From: Phialophora verrucosa
Lineage: Eukaryota > Ascomycota > Eurotiomycetes > Chaetothyriales > Herpotrichiellaceae
DNA length: 64,000 nt
NCBI GenBank assembly: GCA_002099365.1
Contig: MSED01000015.1
Coordinates: forward strand, 3,162,001 to 3,226,000
Direction of reading: 5' to 3'
Shown: positions 30,397 through 41,141 of the stretch, one piece after another
Position numbering within the stretch: the stretch's first letter is position 1
Layout: each line of letters opens with the position of its first letter
Notes under the pieces: generated by a model
What the model was told of the DNA's origin: nothing
Database searches by the model: none
The model's input: the letters and a program-made list of their open reading frames with translations, nothing else
Position numbers and translations under genes: made by a program

Positions 30397-31779
30397 ATGC
30401 CTTCTCGCGCATCCTCACGACGAAACTCTGCTGGGTTTTTGCAACCTACACGTCCGAGCCATGCCTTTTGGCACATCCCAGACGACCCTTATCGCATTCC
30501 TACCCGTGGTCGCACCAACGAGCAAGAAGAGCCATTCCCCATGTTCGAAGGCCCAGAAAAGACCCTCATCATCGAGCGAAGCAACCTCATTGACGCACTC
30601 TATCTCCGTCACACCGCGCTCGCTGTGGAGGCTAGAAACTTACGACTCACTTCCCTCATGTCACGTATCACATACTCTGGTCACATCAAGCATAGCGAAG
30701 ACAGCCCCCGGGTCGGTGTGGCGCTGTCAGAATTGATCGAATATGGAGAAAACCGTCGTGCCGCGTTGAATCGTGGCAACAAGCGCTGGCTAGTGAGAAA
30801 CAGAGGTCAGTACGCATTCCCTTATGTCAATGGTAAGGAGCCAGAACCTCGGGCTCTTTTGAGGGAGCGACTGAAGTCCCAGTTCGTTGATGGAGTCGAA
30901 AAAGCGAACAAGTACGCAGATGAGTTTGGCCACGACTTCATCTACAAGCCTCTCAGTGCATGCGAGTTTGAGCGTGGCCGTACCATGAAGCGTACACATC
31001 CTGGCGCGTTTAACCGAGAGAAGGTTGTCGATGCATTGACCATGCTGCGCAATTCCTATCCAGTTCAATACGAAGCTGCGCTCGTGCAAGAACAGCTGGC
31101 TGAGCGAAAGAAGGCTGACATGAAGGTCAAAGCCGCCAAGGTGAGGACGCCAATGCCATCACCGACCACGCCTCCCCCGAATTCCCCCCTCAAGCGCTCT
31201 TCCATCTCCTCCCATGCTAGCAGGGGGTCTTTCGCATCATTCGTTTCCGCAGAACCGGTTAAAGTCAGCTTGAAGAAGGTCAGGAGCAAGGCCAGCAAGG
31301 TCACTTCCGCCGTTCGGAACGTCGCGTCGAAGGTCCCTGGCCTGCGACGCCTCGGAAGCAAGAAGGGCCGCCGAGAGTTTGTCATTCCTGATTCCGCTGA
31401 TGATCTTCTGACATGCAACAAGACTGAGCGGGATGTCCAAGCCCTCCAGGAGAAGTTGGAAAAGATGAATCAGTGGGTGGGTGAGCTTAAGACCGAGGCG
31501 GACGACACAAAAGAAGAGCACCCCGTGGCTGAACTTTCAGTCGCACCGTCAGCTTTGTCCGAAGAGAACATATTTCGGCAGGTAAGCAAAGAGTTCACCA
31601 TTGATGCCGGCATTGATCTTCCAGCGAAACCGACATCAGCACAGACACTACTAGGCGTGAAAATTGCTGAACAGACTGTTCAGCCTTGTCTGTGGATAGC
31701 GACAGGTGAGGTAGAGATGAAGAGGCGGAAGCGTGATCGTTTACAGGGGCTTTGCGCATTGGGTAAAATATCTTCGTAG
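30397..31779 (+). CDS. Hypothetical protein, 460 residues
   Basis: Not recognised. A single exon starting at ATG 30397 with good context (CTACAATGCC). Residues 1-35 are Arg/Ser-rich. Residues ~50-240 are predicted helical and charged, without cysteine clusters or a nucleotide-binding loop. Residues ~250-330 are Ser/Pro- and Lys-rich and probably disordered (SPTTPPPNSPLKRSSISSHA). A short coiled coil may exist around ERDVQALQEKLEKMNQW. No signal peptide or membrane helix. A GTAAGC right after TTTCGGCAG at 31581 could be a donor, so the last ~65 codons are less certain. Codon use resembles neighbours. Confidence 0.6.
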   Translation: MPSRASSRRNSAGFLQPTRPSHAFWHIPDDPYRIPTRGRTNEQEEPFPMFEGPEKTLIIERSNLIDALYLRHTALAVEARNLRLTSLMSRITYSGHIKHSEDSPRVGVALSELIEYGENRRAALNRGNKRWLVRNRGQYAFPYVNGKEPEPRALLRERLKSQFVDGVEKANKYADEFGHDFIYKPLSACEFERGRTMKRTHPGAFNREKVVDALTMLRNSYPVQYEAALVQEQLAERKKADMKVKAAKVRTPMPSPTTPPPNSPLKRSSISSHASRGSFASFVSAEPVKVSLKKVRSKASKVTSAVRNVASKVPGLRRLGSKKGRREFVIPDSADDLLTCNKTERDVQALQEKLEKMNQWVGELKTEADDTKEEHPVAELSVAPSALSEENIFRQVSKEFTIDAGIDLPAKPTSAQTLLGVKIAEQTVQPCLWIATGEVEMKRRKRDRLQGLCALGKISS

Positions 31780-32658
31780 GTGGTAGAGCTCACTTAGCCC
31801 AAGCTCAACAACGCCCTGAAACGTGTGTCTTAACCACTGTCAACTCTGGTTGACGTCCAGCAGCTTTGTGGACGAAGTGAGGGTTGTGTGAACGTCAGTT
31901 GTACGGTCCCGGGTATTTTTAATATCAAAAAGCAACTTGGTTATGTTCCCTTTTCTTTCTATTTACCTCTGAGTGTTGACCATGCACATTGTCCACGCCT
32001 CACGGAATGCAGAGCGGAGGTAGCATTTGTGGACCACATGAATGATTCGATTCACAAACCTCAGTACGTATTCCTTTCTGTAAGATCCCGTGCATGCGCG
32101 GAGTGTCGGAAACGAATGTCAAGGAATCAACCCCGCATTCGGTGTGAACGTCACGTCCAGGTTCGCTGCAACATCCTGCGGCTCTCTCTCCCGTACATCA
32201 ACAACTTGCTGATCCTTCTTCATGGCTGCGACGGAGCGGAAGCACAGTAGTAGAGGCCGTGTCATGAATCATCTGACAACACATACTGTTGTTCAGCTAT
32301 CGTCACGGGCTTGACTTCTTGGTCCATTTCGTCTAGGCCCTAGTTGCGCCTGCTTTGCCCTCGCACAATGACTCGTCTCATCCAACGCCGGTCGGTGTTA
32401 TTCCTGCCTCTATACACGACGGCAAGCATAATTCTGAATCGTTCCTGCATGACGATCTGATGATCTCCTCACCGGGCAGTCGCCTGAATACAGAAACGGA
32501 AGGTTGCTTCTTAATGCATTGCCTGACCTTCGACATGGAGAAGATCGACCTCTGCACCTCTTTATACCTCACTTACCCGCTCACTCAAAAGGCGAGGTGC
32601 TCGGGGCTTCGGATTTTGGATGTTGGATTCTTGGACGAGCCTCGCAGCCCTCTCGAAG
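31780..32658. other. Intergenic
   Basis: About 880 bp. Short open frames only, with no recognisable content. The last part should be the GH30 promoter. Confidence 0.5.
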
Positions 32659-34590
32659 ATGTTTGCCATTATGCTCTTCTTCCTCCTGACCACATTCCCC
32701 CTCACCCTCGTCGCTGCACAGTCCATCCGAAACCTCGGCGTCTCATGCATTGCTGGTGCTCAACAATGTGGCCCACGAGGTGGCATCGGTGACGGGGCTC
32801 ATCCAGTCTTGGTTCCTCAGTCCTTTATCACGGACGCCCTGGTTCCCTTGACACCGAACAGCACGCGTCAACTGGCACCCGGCCCTGCACCCGTTCGTCT
32901 CGCAGCATCTCCGGCTACCACCGCATCATGTCCACCCCGTCGAAACGTCATCATCGACACTGCCAACGGTGCTCGGCAGGAGATGGTTGGCTTTGGACAT
33001 GCCTGGACCGACAGTGCTACCTCCGTTTTCAACACGCTTAACAATGCCACGCTTGCTAAAGTCCTCGACGACCTCTTCGGGCAAAACGGCAACAATATGG
33101 GTTTCATGCGTCATACTATAGGGTCATCAGACCTTTCCGGCGAACAATACACGTACGACGACAACGGTCCCAGCTTCAACGAGGGTGAGCCGGACCTCGA
33201 CCTGTCCCATTTCGGTCTTGGCCCGTACGGCACGGCTCAAGCGCAATTCATTGCCAGAATGGGCTCTGTCAAGGGCGACGTCTTCCTGTTCGGTTCACCG
33301 TGGTCGTATCCTGGATGGACGAAGTACAACGATCTCTTTATTGCTCCAAATTTGAATGTCAATGGGGGAGGAAGCTACAACATTCTGAACAACAGCTTCA
33401 ATCCAGCATACATCCCACAGATGGTCGGTTACTTTTCCAAGTATGTTGACGCCTTTCGCGACTTAGGGGTTCAAGTGAATGGCATTACGCCTATGAATGA
33501 GCCGTTGAACTACCAAGGCGGATATCCCTGCATGCTCCTTGATCCAGTCGACGCAGCGAGTTTGATTGCCCAGGGTCTAGGACAGGCAATGCACGATCGG
33601 GGCGTTATCATCATGGCATATGTAAGTGCACATCTGGTCTCACCGGTACACCTCCAGTCTGCTAAATACCTGCCCTACCGCCAGGACCACAATACCGATC
33701 AGCCGGTGTACCCCGCTCGGGTCATTCAAGGGACTGGTGGTGAGGGTGGCCTGACAGACGCTGCAGCGTGGCACTGTTATGCTGGTCCGGTCGCAAACTA
33801 CAGTGTCATGGATGACTTCCATTATGCTTTTCCAAACACTCTACAATTCATGACAGAGTGTTCCAACTACCTGCCTCAATCTGGGAGCTGGAATTTCGAG
33901 GTGGCCTCGAATTTCATTCCCCCTGTTACGCACGGTGCTTCGGCAGCTGCAATGTGGGTTATGGCCACAGATGAGAATTATGGGCCACACTCTCCATACG
34001 GCGGATGTGCCGGGTGTTTGGGAAGTGTTATAGTCAATTCTTCAAGTCAATATACGCTCACCAACGACTATTACATGGTCGGGCAGTTCTCACGGTTTGT
34101 CCGCCGTGGCAGTGTGAATTACCGGATCCTGGGTGACGGGAACGAAGGCGATGCGAGAGGAGACAACCAGTTCTACACCATGGCTGTTCGCAATCTGGAC
34201 TCTAGCTGGGCGGTTATCTTCATGAACAATATCGGCAGCGACCAGGATGTCGTGTTGTCCTTCACCAACAGCGAGACTGATGTCTGGCAAGGGACTGTAC
34301 CCAATGCCACGGTCGTGACATGGTTGCTCCCTCCGCAAGGGGTTGGTACCCCTGCTGGGCCTTTCAGCAATGGGACAAGTGGCACAACAGTATTCGGGAC
34401 TGGCACTGGAGCGGTATGTCCGACACCAACCAGTTCTTTGACATCTAGCGGCACCTCTTCCAGCAGCACGAGCAGCCTTCAACCAGTCCCGGATACAACG
34501 CACACCATCGCCTCATCTGAGCCTACAGGCAATATCAGTGTTGGCGCCGGTGGCGCCGTAGGGAGCCAAAAGATGCATCGAGCCTACTAA
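32659..34590 (+). CDS. Secreted GH30 endo-glycanase (beta-1,6-galactanase/glucanase type)
   Basis: Extracellular retaining glycosidase. Starts at ATG 32659 with signal peptide MFAIMLFFLLTTFPLTLVAA. The (beta/alpha)8 domain carries GFGHAWTDSATS, MGFMRHTIGSSDLSG, FGSPWSYPGW, the acid/base Glu in PMNEP (about 281) and the nucleophile Glu in FMTECSNY (about 379 after splicing). The frame is open throughout, but 33622-33684 is a 63-bp in-frame, stop-free intron (GTAAGT, GCTAAAT, CAG). Its removal gives MAYDHNTDQP, the expected family segment, and a 622-residue protein. The GFGHAWTD start resembles fungal endo-beta-1,6-galactanases (GH30_5) more than beta-1,6-glucanases, but specificity is inference. 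The C-terminal Ser/Thr-rich tail ends without a hydrophobic GPI signal. Confidence 0.87.
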   Translation: MFAIMLFFLLTTFPLTLVAAQSIRNLGVSCIAGAQQCGPRGGIGDGAHPVLVPQSFITDALVPLTPNSTRQLAPGPAPVRLAASPATTASCPPRRNVIIDTANGARQEMVGFGHAWTDSATSVFNTLNNATLAKVLDDLFGQNGNNMGFMRHTIGSSDLSGEQYTYDDNGPSFNEGEPDLDLSHFGLGPYGTAQAQFIARMGSVKGDVFLFGSPWSYPGWTKYNDLFIAPNLNVNGGGSYNILNNSFNPAYIPQMVGYFSKYVDAFRDLGVQVNGITPMNEPLNYQGGYPCMLLDPVDAASLIAQGLGQAMHDRGVIIMAYVSAHLVSPVHLQSAKYLPYRQDHNTDQPVYPARVIQGTGGEGGLTDAAAWHCYAGPVANYSVMDDFHYAFPNTLQFMTECSNYLPQSGSWNFEVASNFIPPVTHGASAAAMWVMATDENYGPHSPYGGCAGCLGSVIVNSSSQYTLTNDYYMVGQFSRFVRRGSVNYRILGDGNEGDARGDNQFYTMAVRNLDSSWAVIFMNNIGSDQDVVLSFTNSETDVWQGTVPNATVVTWLLPPQGVGTPAGPFSNGTSGTTVFGTGTGAVCPTPTSSLTSSGTSSSSTSSLQPVPDTTHTIASSEPTGNISVGAGGAVGSQKMHRAY

Positions 34591-35233
34591 GAATACTGAC
34601 GGGAAAGGTGCTGCTACGAACACGACGATGACAAGAGGATGTCATATATTCAGCTTGTTCAAGAGGCACATCACCTCAGCACACGTATCTACAGTGAGTA
34701 GTCTTACATAGGTAGCCAGATAACTTGATTTTGGAAATATCCAAGTACCACCACTCTAAGCATGGTTTGGGTTGAGATAGAGTCACCTAAACCTGTTATT
34801 AGTAGGCGGCTAGATACAGTAACAGCTGACGTACGTACATACAGTACTCTACGGTGCAGTAGAGGACACGGCAAGGGCCCCGGGGGTGTATGGAGCACCC
34901 CCTCAATCCCCTCAGTCCTCTAGGCCTCCCCGTTGGGTGCCTGGCGGGCACTCGGCGCCTCTTTAGAAGCGAGCCGGGGCACAGTACTCAGCCCACGGCA
35001 TATCCGTAGACACTGAGCTCGTTCGAATCTTCTCTCTACCGTTTCCCCCGAGTCGGCATTGGATGCGATGCTTGAAAGTTCTCAGACTATGTGTCTGATC
35101 CCGAATCGTGAGACAGATGATATCGAGGTACCGTCGATACCTGAAGCCCGGGATGATCGATGAGCAGGACTGAAGCATTTCCGGTCACGACCCTCGACTC
35201 GTATCCGAATCCACCCATTCGACGTCAACCGGG
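34591..35233. other. Intergenic
   Basis: About 640 bp between two plus-strand genes. Contains a C-rich block near 34877-34930. A GTTCGAATC string near 35027 resembles a tRNA B box, but no cloverleaf fits. No gene is seen. Confidence 0.5.
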
Positions 35234-37736
35234 ATGGCGGACGAACAACAAAGCCCGCCGACGGCCATGAAGCGCGTGTCAAGGGCCTGCACTTTCTGTC
35301 GTGCCCGGAAGTCGCGATGCGAACTGTAAGCCTTCTCATCTGTGTATCACATATCGCCGGTCGACCTCTTGCCCACCCATGCAGCCCGTGCGCCGCTTGT
35401 CGCGGTTAGCGGAGCCTGGTCTTGTCGACTGAGAGGCGTCTGCGCGGGTCGTCCATACCGGCTATCCACACACCTCTCACAAGCTGCAATTGCCGCCGTC
35501 GGCAAAAGGTCTCACGACCTTGATCTTGTGTCGCATCCATCGTAACACTGACTGACCACTGGGTAGAGAAGCGTCAGGCGGCCAACCGCCATGCGCGCGG
35601 TGCAGGAAGGAAAATCGGGAATGTATCCTGGGCACCTCGAACCGGGGCGGCAGCCGAGTGAGGAAGAAGACTCTGTCTACCAGCAACTTGTCCACACTGT
35701 CCAACCCTCCGCCGTTGGCAACTCTCCACGAAGCTATCCTTGACACCTCTCCCACCGCCGATTCACGACCACGCCCGCCCGCCTTTTCGCAACCCTCCCC
35801 GCTACAGGATTCCACCACTGGGGGCGCAGGCGCAGGCCGGCAAAACAGCAACGGCGGTCCCACCCTGACCGCAAATGTCGGCGAAGATGACGATTCTGCG
35901 TCGACTGCAGACAGCACAATCGGCAACACTATACCCAGGAATCCGTCAGATGCCTGGCAGCTGTTGAAAGATGTAGCAAATCGGGAGGCAGATCATCTCA
36001 GGGCAACCGCAGCAGCCAATCTCCAGCACGACCCTGGGACCCAAATGCTACAGAATGGGCACCTGTCCGAGCCCAGAGGATCTATCAACGGCATACACGC
36101 TGGCATTTCGACGTACCGTCTGGTGCGCGAAGGCTATTTGACCGCCGAAATCATCCAGATGCTGGTCAGGCGATTCGCCGAGCATTATCATCCATATCTG
36201 CCCTTGGTCCCGCGCAAGTATTTCGATCAGAGCCAACTCGATGTCTTCGCTGTCAATGACAAGCACCTTCTCACTGCCGTCATCACCATCTCATCCAAAG
36301 ATCTTATTGAGCAGCCAAACATTCACACCTGCTGTTCCAGGTATATGCATGATCTTATCTCCGGAATAGCGGGCGGCCACGACTGCGACGTCGAGGCGGT
36401 TGAGGCGCTACTCCTGCTGGCTGAATGGGAGCCGCAAGGTCTGCGAAACCGCATTGAAGCTGTAGGGAGAGGCGAAGAAGACCGCTCAGCATGGATGCAC
36501 GTGGGGATGGCTCTCCGGACGGGCTACTTCTTGGGTCTGGACCGGACGTCTTTCCGGCAGGAGTCTGCAGAAGAAGCCAGGACCGACGGACGGAAGCGAC
36601 TGGCATGGGCCCATTGCTATGTCTCTGATCGATTGATCTCGGTCAGAATCGGGAAGGCATTCTGGTCGAGGGGACCAGGGCCTATGACGGGACTCTCATC
36701 GCAAGACTTCCCATCACTGCAACCACTGAGCCCCGGCGACGAGGACCACGCCAAAATAATGCAAGCAACACTCGACTTGACACAGCTTTATTCGAACGTT
36801 CACGACGTACTCTACTCAGGGATGCGCACTAGCGGCCAGATGATGCTGATGGGCGAATATGTCAAGTATGTGGACGATTTTCGGACTGCCATTGCCAGGT
36901 GGAATACCACTTGGGGCAAATTAGAGTGTTCGCCGTACATCAAGGTCACTCTCCAAATGTCGTACGAATACCTGTGTCTCTACACGAATGCCTTCGCTTT
37001 CCAGGCTGCCATAGCCCAGGCCATCGCCAGTAAGCCAAAGAGTGAGGCACATTCGCTACGAGACCATCTCCGAAGCGTCTTCAGCAACGTTGGTGCCATG
37101 CCGGACGCACGCTTCATCTGGGCAAGTGTGGGCGCTGCGAAGGCTTACCTGACTCTACTCAGCACACAGATTGATCCGAGCAAGTACCTGCGATATATGC
37201 CTTTGAGGTACTATTTGTATTGCATCTACTCTGCTGTATTCCTGTACAAGGCCCGGTCATTCGGTGTGATGGCTGACATGGAGGAACGACAAGTTCGACA
37301 ACTGGTCTTGCAGACCATGGAGGTCCTCAAACGAGCCTCGGTATCCGCTCAGGATCCTGGATCACGGTATGCAAGATTGCTGGAGTTGCTGTGGATGAAG
37401 CCGCACAAGCCGCCTGCACAGCTGGCGCATCCACCAGTGCAATCTCCAGCCACCTCGGACGGGCCGTTGTCGTCGAGCGGCAGTGTTCGCGTCGATGCAC
37501 AGGGCTACATGCAATTCAGCCCTGCCAACGACTTCTCCTGGCTCGATCTTGAGGCCGTCGGAGACTATGTGTCGGGCGACCAAATGCCCGGCAATGGCAT
37601 GAACATTCTTGCTCCGATGGCAGGTTTCGACAACACGTCGCCCTTTACGCCCCAGGGTCAAAATATGCAATGGCAGCAGACGACCAACAATGGCGTGAAC
37701 TGGCCAACGGACTGGAACGGCAACCTGTTCTTCTGA
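35234..37736 (+). CDS. Zn2Cys6 transcription factor
   Basis: Nuclear fungal-type binuclear zinc cluster regulator. Exons 35234-35325 and 35567-37736 give 753 residues. The cluster is split by a 241-bp intron: exon 1 gives ACTFCRARKSRC, exon 2 gives PPCARCRKENREC, so the joined spacing is C-x2-C-x6-C-x10-C-x2-C-x6-C. Exon 1 begins MADEQQSPPTAMKRVSR. The middle region (about 220-560) reads as a fungal-specific regulatory domain, with a helical block around RSAWMHVGMALRTGYFLGLD and KRLAWAHCYVSDRLISVRIG. The C-terminal ~130 residues are Pro/Gln/Asn-rich, as in activation regions. It lies 333 bp upstream of an SDR gene on the same strand. Target genes unknown. Confidence 0.85.
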
Positions 37737-38069
37737 ACACATGTCCGGTACACGGTTCGTCTCTTTGGAGAAAGACCCCAGCGCAGTTCCGTCCGCCTCA
37801 GGCTAATGTCGGCGACTGAGATAACCTTTCGCAGAAGCCGATGTGGGCAGCACTTGAACTTCCCCGCACCAACCGATGCCAGTAGCTCTCTGCTCATTAA
37901 CAGTGCAGTCGCCGCGGCTATACAATTGGGTCTCTTCTGTGGGGGAGACTTACAATTGAACGCAGGCTGCCCTCCAGTCCAAGGAATGAATACAAGACAA
38001 CGACTGACCCAGCTGACATCACACGCGAGCAGCGCAGCAGCATCGATTTCCAACAGACCTTCCTCCACT
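37737..38069. other. Short intergenic region
   Basis: From 37806 the frame of the following SDR gene stays open upstream of its likely ATG, so part of this stretch may encode an alternative N-terminus (ATG at 37986). Otherwise nothing specific. Confidence 0.5.
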
Positions 38070-38890
38070 ATGTCCGTCGACAACGAGATCAAAGGCCGAT
38101 TGGCTTTAATCACTGGCGCATCAGGAGGGTACAGTTTCCCAACTAAGTTCTCGAGTGAGTTTTGGCTGACTGGAACAGAATCGGCGCTGGCTGCGCACGA
38201 GACCTATACAAGAACGGCTGCCATCTCGCCCTAACTTACTCGAAGAACAAAGCCAATGTCGACTCTCTCATCTCCGAGCTGCAATCGTCCTCTTCGCCCT
38301 CGAATCTCAAAATCTCCTCGCATCAAGTAGATATGGCCTCAACGGAAGACATGGAAAGATTATACAAAGAGATTGAATCAGAACACGGCCACGGACCAGA
38401 CATTCTCATCGCCAACGCAGGTTATGGCAAGCGAGTTCCGCAGATAGTCGACATCACGTACGAGGAGTTTGACTATACCATCCAGGTCAATCTGCGTGCA
38501 CCCTTCATTCTCGCAAAGCTCGCAGTGCCGCACATGGCGCAGCAGAAATGGGGCCGCATTATCATGATGTCCAGCATTGCCGGCTACGGCGGCGGGATCA
38601 ACGGATGTCACTACGCGGCCTCAAAGGCTGGCCTGACGGGCATGATGCGCAACCTTGCCATCAAGCTGGCCAAGGATGGCATCACCGTGAACGACGTGGC
38701 CCCCGCCATGATCGGCGAGACGGGCATGATCCCCGACGCGAAATACCTCGAGGGCACGCCCGGAGATGTGAGGAACATTCCTGTGGGCAGGCTGGGGACA
38801 CCGCAGGAGTGCGCCAATGTGGTAACCATGCTTTGTCGAACCGGTTATCTGACAGGGCAGAGTATTTTGCTGACCGGGGGGTTGAAGTAG
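38070..38890 (+). CDS. Short-chain dehydrogenase/reductase (FabG-like 3-oxoacyl reductase)
   Basis: Classical SDR. Exons 38070-38128 and 38179-38890 give 256 residues. The 50-bp intron sits inside the dinucleotide loop; only splicing yields TGASGGIGAGCARDL. Other marks are NAG (IANAGYG), catalytic Ser in IIMMSSIAGYGG and YAASK. The length is normal for FabG-type enzymes. The reading frame is open for 88 further codons upstream. An ATG at 37986 (MNTRQRLTQLTSHASSAAAS) would add 28 residues with an Arg/Ser character compatible with mitochondrial targeting, which would suit a mitochondrial fatty acid synthesis reductase. ATG 38070 was chosen as the conserved core start. Confidence 0.85.
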
Positions 38891-39336
38891 CCTGCGTGGC
38901 TGCCTATGTGCAGGGAGAGATTTAGTCAAGAACTTGAATCAAGTCACTGGATGGATGCGGTACTCTCATTTTTTTATTTGGATCCATGATTTCCTGAAAT
39001 CCGATCACTGAACCCCGACCCCTAACTTAACCCCACCTCCCCCAGCAAGGGTGTAAGGGATAAGTGAGGTGGGAAGAACGTAGATCTGTATAAAATGAGG
39101 TGGCCTTTTCGCGCGTGACCCCTCCCCCCTTTCCTCGGGAACCGCCTCGATTCCAATGAATGCCTCCGTTCAAATCGGACTCCCAAAAAAAAAGAAAATG
39201 AATACTCCCGACTCCGGCGAGAGTGAATATTTCGGAATCTCGGTTCCTATCCTCAGTTCTCTGATCTCTGAGCCGTGTGGTCAACGCGGTGCCTTGCCTC
39301 CCTGTCATCTCGTTGCGGGGCGAGAAATAAGTAACA

Positions 39337-39422
39337 GACAGGGAGGCAGGCAGGGAGGCAGGCAGGGAGGCAGGCAGGGAGGCAGGCAGGGAGGCAGGGA
39401 GGTAGATAGGTAGATAGGTAGA
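39337..39422. repeat. Minisatellite, GGGAGGCAGGCA units then GTAGATAG units
   Basis: About five copies of a 12-bp unit GGGAGGCAGGCA are followed by about three copies of GTAGATAG. Copies are nearly perfect, which suggests recent slippage. Confidence 0.85.
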
Positions 39423-39435
39423 TCCTATGTCGCCC

Positions 39436-39575
39436 TGTTCCTGAACTCTAGGGACTGTTGATCCCTCGTGAGAATATCGAATGTTTCCTAAACTCCAAAG
39501 ACTATTGTTCCCTCCTGAGAATGTCGAATGTTTCCTAAACTCCAAAGACTATTGTTCCCCCATGAGAATGTCGAA
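39436..39575. repeat. Three tandem copies of a 47-bp unit
   Basis: Copies at 39436-39481 (46 bp, diverged), 39482-39528 and 39529-39575. Copies 2 and 3 are almost identical; each starts TGTTTCCTAAACTCCAAAGA and ends in GAGAATGTCGAA. Copy 1 differs at several positions. No coding content. Confidence 0.85.
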
Positions 39576-39710
39576 TAGTCCTCACTTTTATGAGTGATGC
39601 TTCACTAATGCGATGCTTGATTGACTCTCTTCTCTCTCTCGCTCCCCTCTCTCGTCAATTCCTTCCCCCGCTCCATCCTCTCACCTCAATTGACATCCCC
39701 TCTCCTCGCC

Positions 39711-40460
39711 TCACCTTGGTCCCGGACGCATAACAGGCCCCTTGCCCTTCCGCTGCTCCAGCTCGCGCTGCTCGGCACCAGGTCGGACATCCTTCCTCGT
39801 ATCGCTTCCGGCGAAGGTCCTCTTCTTCGCGCTGGTCCTCGATATCGTGCGTTGCGCAGCACTCTCGGTCTTGCTCTTCTGCGTCGTCGTGCCCGTGTAT
39901 GTCTTTGGGGGCTCCGGGGTGGGGAGCTGGTCTCCGCCACGGGCGACGGAGATAGAGCTCCCTTCCTCGTACGCCGACGTCTGCGAGAGGGCCGTGTTGG
40001 CGGGCGATATCTCAAGCGGGTTGAAATTCAAATCCGAACCCGCTTGTGCGTGTGCTTGCGCGTGTTGTTCTTGTGCTCCTTCGGCAGCTTGGGCGATTGC
40101 TTCGTCGGGGTTGCTGGTGGAGTTGTAGGATGCTTGTTGGGCGGCGACTGCGTCGTCGGTGCCTGAGTTGGTATATTCGGTGGATTGGCGGTCGATGATT
40201 GTGCGGGCTTGCTGGGCGGAGCGTTTGGATTGGACGTCTCGTTGGGATTGGGATATGGGTCGAGTTTGAAGTTGAGGTTCAGGTTCGGGTTGAGATTCAG
40301 GCTGAGCTTGAGTTTGAGTTTGGCGTTGCGTCGAGGGACGAGGGAGTGGAGTGGTTGAACGATTGCGTGTGAGGAGGAGGGTGGATTGTGGAATGGTGCG
40401 GTGGAATGTGCTCGAGGTTGTGGTCCTCAGAGTCGAGGTTGACAAGCGGAGGGATCTCAT
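39711..40460 (-). CDS. Hypothetical protein with mitochondrial-like presequence
   Basis: Not recognised. A single exon of 249 residues. The N-terminus MRSLRLSTSTLRTTTSSTFH... has many Ser, Thr and Arg and no acidic residues over about 45 positions, typical of a mitochondrial presequence. A Gln/Pro/Glu-rich repeat (QTQTQAQPESQPEPEPQLQT) follows. The middle SDLNFNPLEISPANTALSQ is the most protein-like segment. The C-terminus is Lys/Arg-rich. The whole sequence is low in hydrophobic residues, so it is probably disordered. Coding status rests on length, start context and codon use. Confidence 0.55.
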   Translation of the reverse strand: MRSLRLSTSTLRTTTSSTFHRTIPQSTLLLTRNRSTTPLPRPSTQRQTQTQAQPESQPEPEPQLQTRPISQSQRDVQSKRSAQQARTIIDRQSTEYTNSGTDDAVAAQQASYNSTSNPDEAIAQAAEGAQEQHAQAHAQAGSDLNFNPLEISPANTALSQTSAYEEGSSISVARGGDQLPTPEPPKTYTGTTTQKSKTESAAQRTISRTSAKKRTFAGSDTRKDVRPGAEQRELEQRKGKGPVMRPGPR

Positions 40461-41141
40461 TGTGCAAAGAGGTATTGAATCGAGGGGTCGGTTAACACAG
40501 ATGTCAAAGATTAAAAGGCTGTGGTGAGACCAAGATTTGGGAGTACAAGAGAAGACAAGAAGAGAATGAATGACCTACCATTCGACGCTGGAGTTCCCCA
40601 CGTGGACTCGTCCGGGCGCTCTGATATCATCTTGACGTTTATGGAGGGGAGGAAAGTAAAATCATTGAATGTCGCATATCGTTTCCCCGGATTCTGCTTT
40701 GCAACATTATTCGTGTGCCTTCCGGGTGTATTTCCGGTAGGCGACCAATAGCCTTTCAGTCCCCGGTGAGTGTCCCCAGATTCATCCCCCACTGGGATCT
40801 TTCTTGTAGTCATGGCAGTAACTCGTACTAGTAGCCAGATTGATCGGTGCTGAGGGAAGGCAAGGTTGGACGCAAAGCAGAGCCTGAGCGAGCTGAAATT
40901 CTCGGAAACGGAACAAAAACCACCCAAGGGACGCAATTTGCAACTATTGATGGCAGGCGGGATATCCGACAACCACTCTTCTCCCGTTGTTACTCTATGT
41001 ACTAAGAGCCGAGTAAATACATCCAGAGCTTTTCATGCGCCTAGCGATTCATTATCCGCAGAAGAGCAATAGTCGTCGAAGCCTGTAGCGCCAAAGTTGT
41101 CGAAATTCCATGGCGCCCGTGCACGTCCAGCGTCTGCCTGA
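40461..41141. other. Intergenic
   Basis: About 680 bp between two minus-strand genes. The 153-codon minus frame at 40511-40972 has no recognisable content. Nothing else is seen. Confidence 0.5.

Larger units (their letters stand above)
38891..39710. other. Intergenic with two tandem repeat blocks
   Basis: No gene is seen. The open frames here translate the repeats. The two arrays are listed separately. The stretch is C/T-rich from 39625 to 39720, which is the 3' region of the minus-strand gene. Confidence 0.6.

Noticed and set aside
35015..35040. GTTCGAATC as a possible tRNA B box
   Set aside because: No A box, anticodon arm or acceptor pairing could be built around it on either strand.
39027..39545. 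Open frames giving ASLP or GGRQ repeats
   Set aside because: They simply translate the tandem repeat arrays; there is no non-repeat coding content.
39436..39575. Three repeats considered as a CRISPR-like array
   Set aside because: The copies are directly adjacent with no spacers, and the host is a fungus. It is an ordinary tandem repeat.
40511..40972. 153-codon minus-strand frame
   Set aside because: Composition is not protein-like, no domain is seen, and it overlaps the likely promoter of the neighbouring minus-strand gene.
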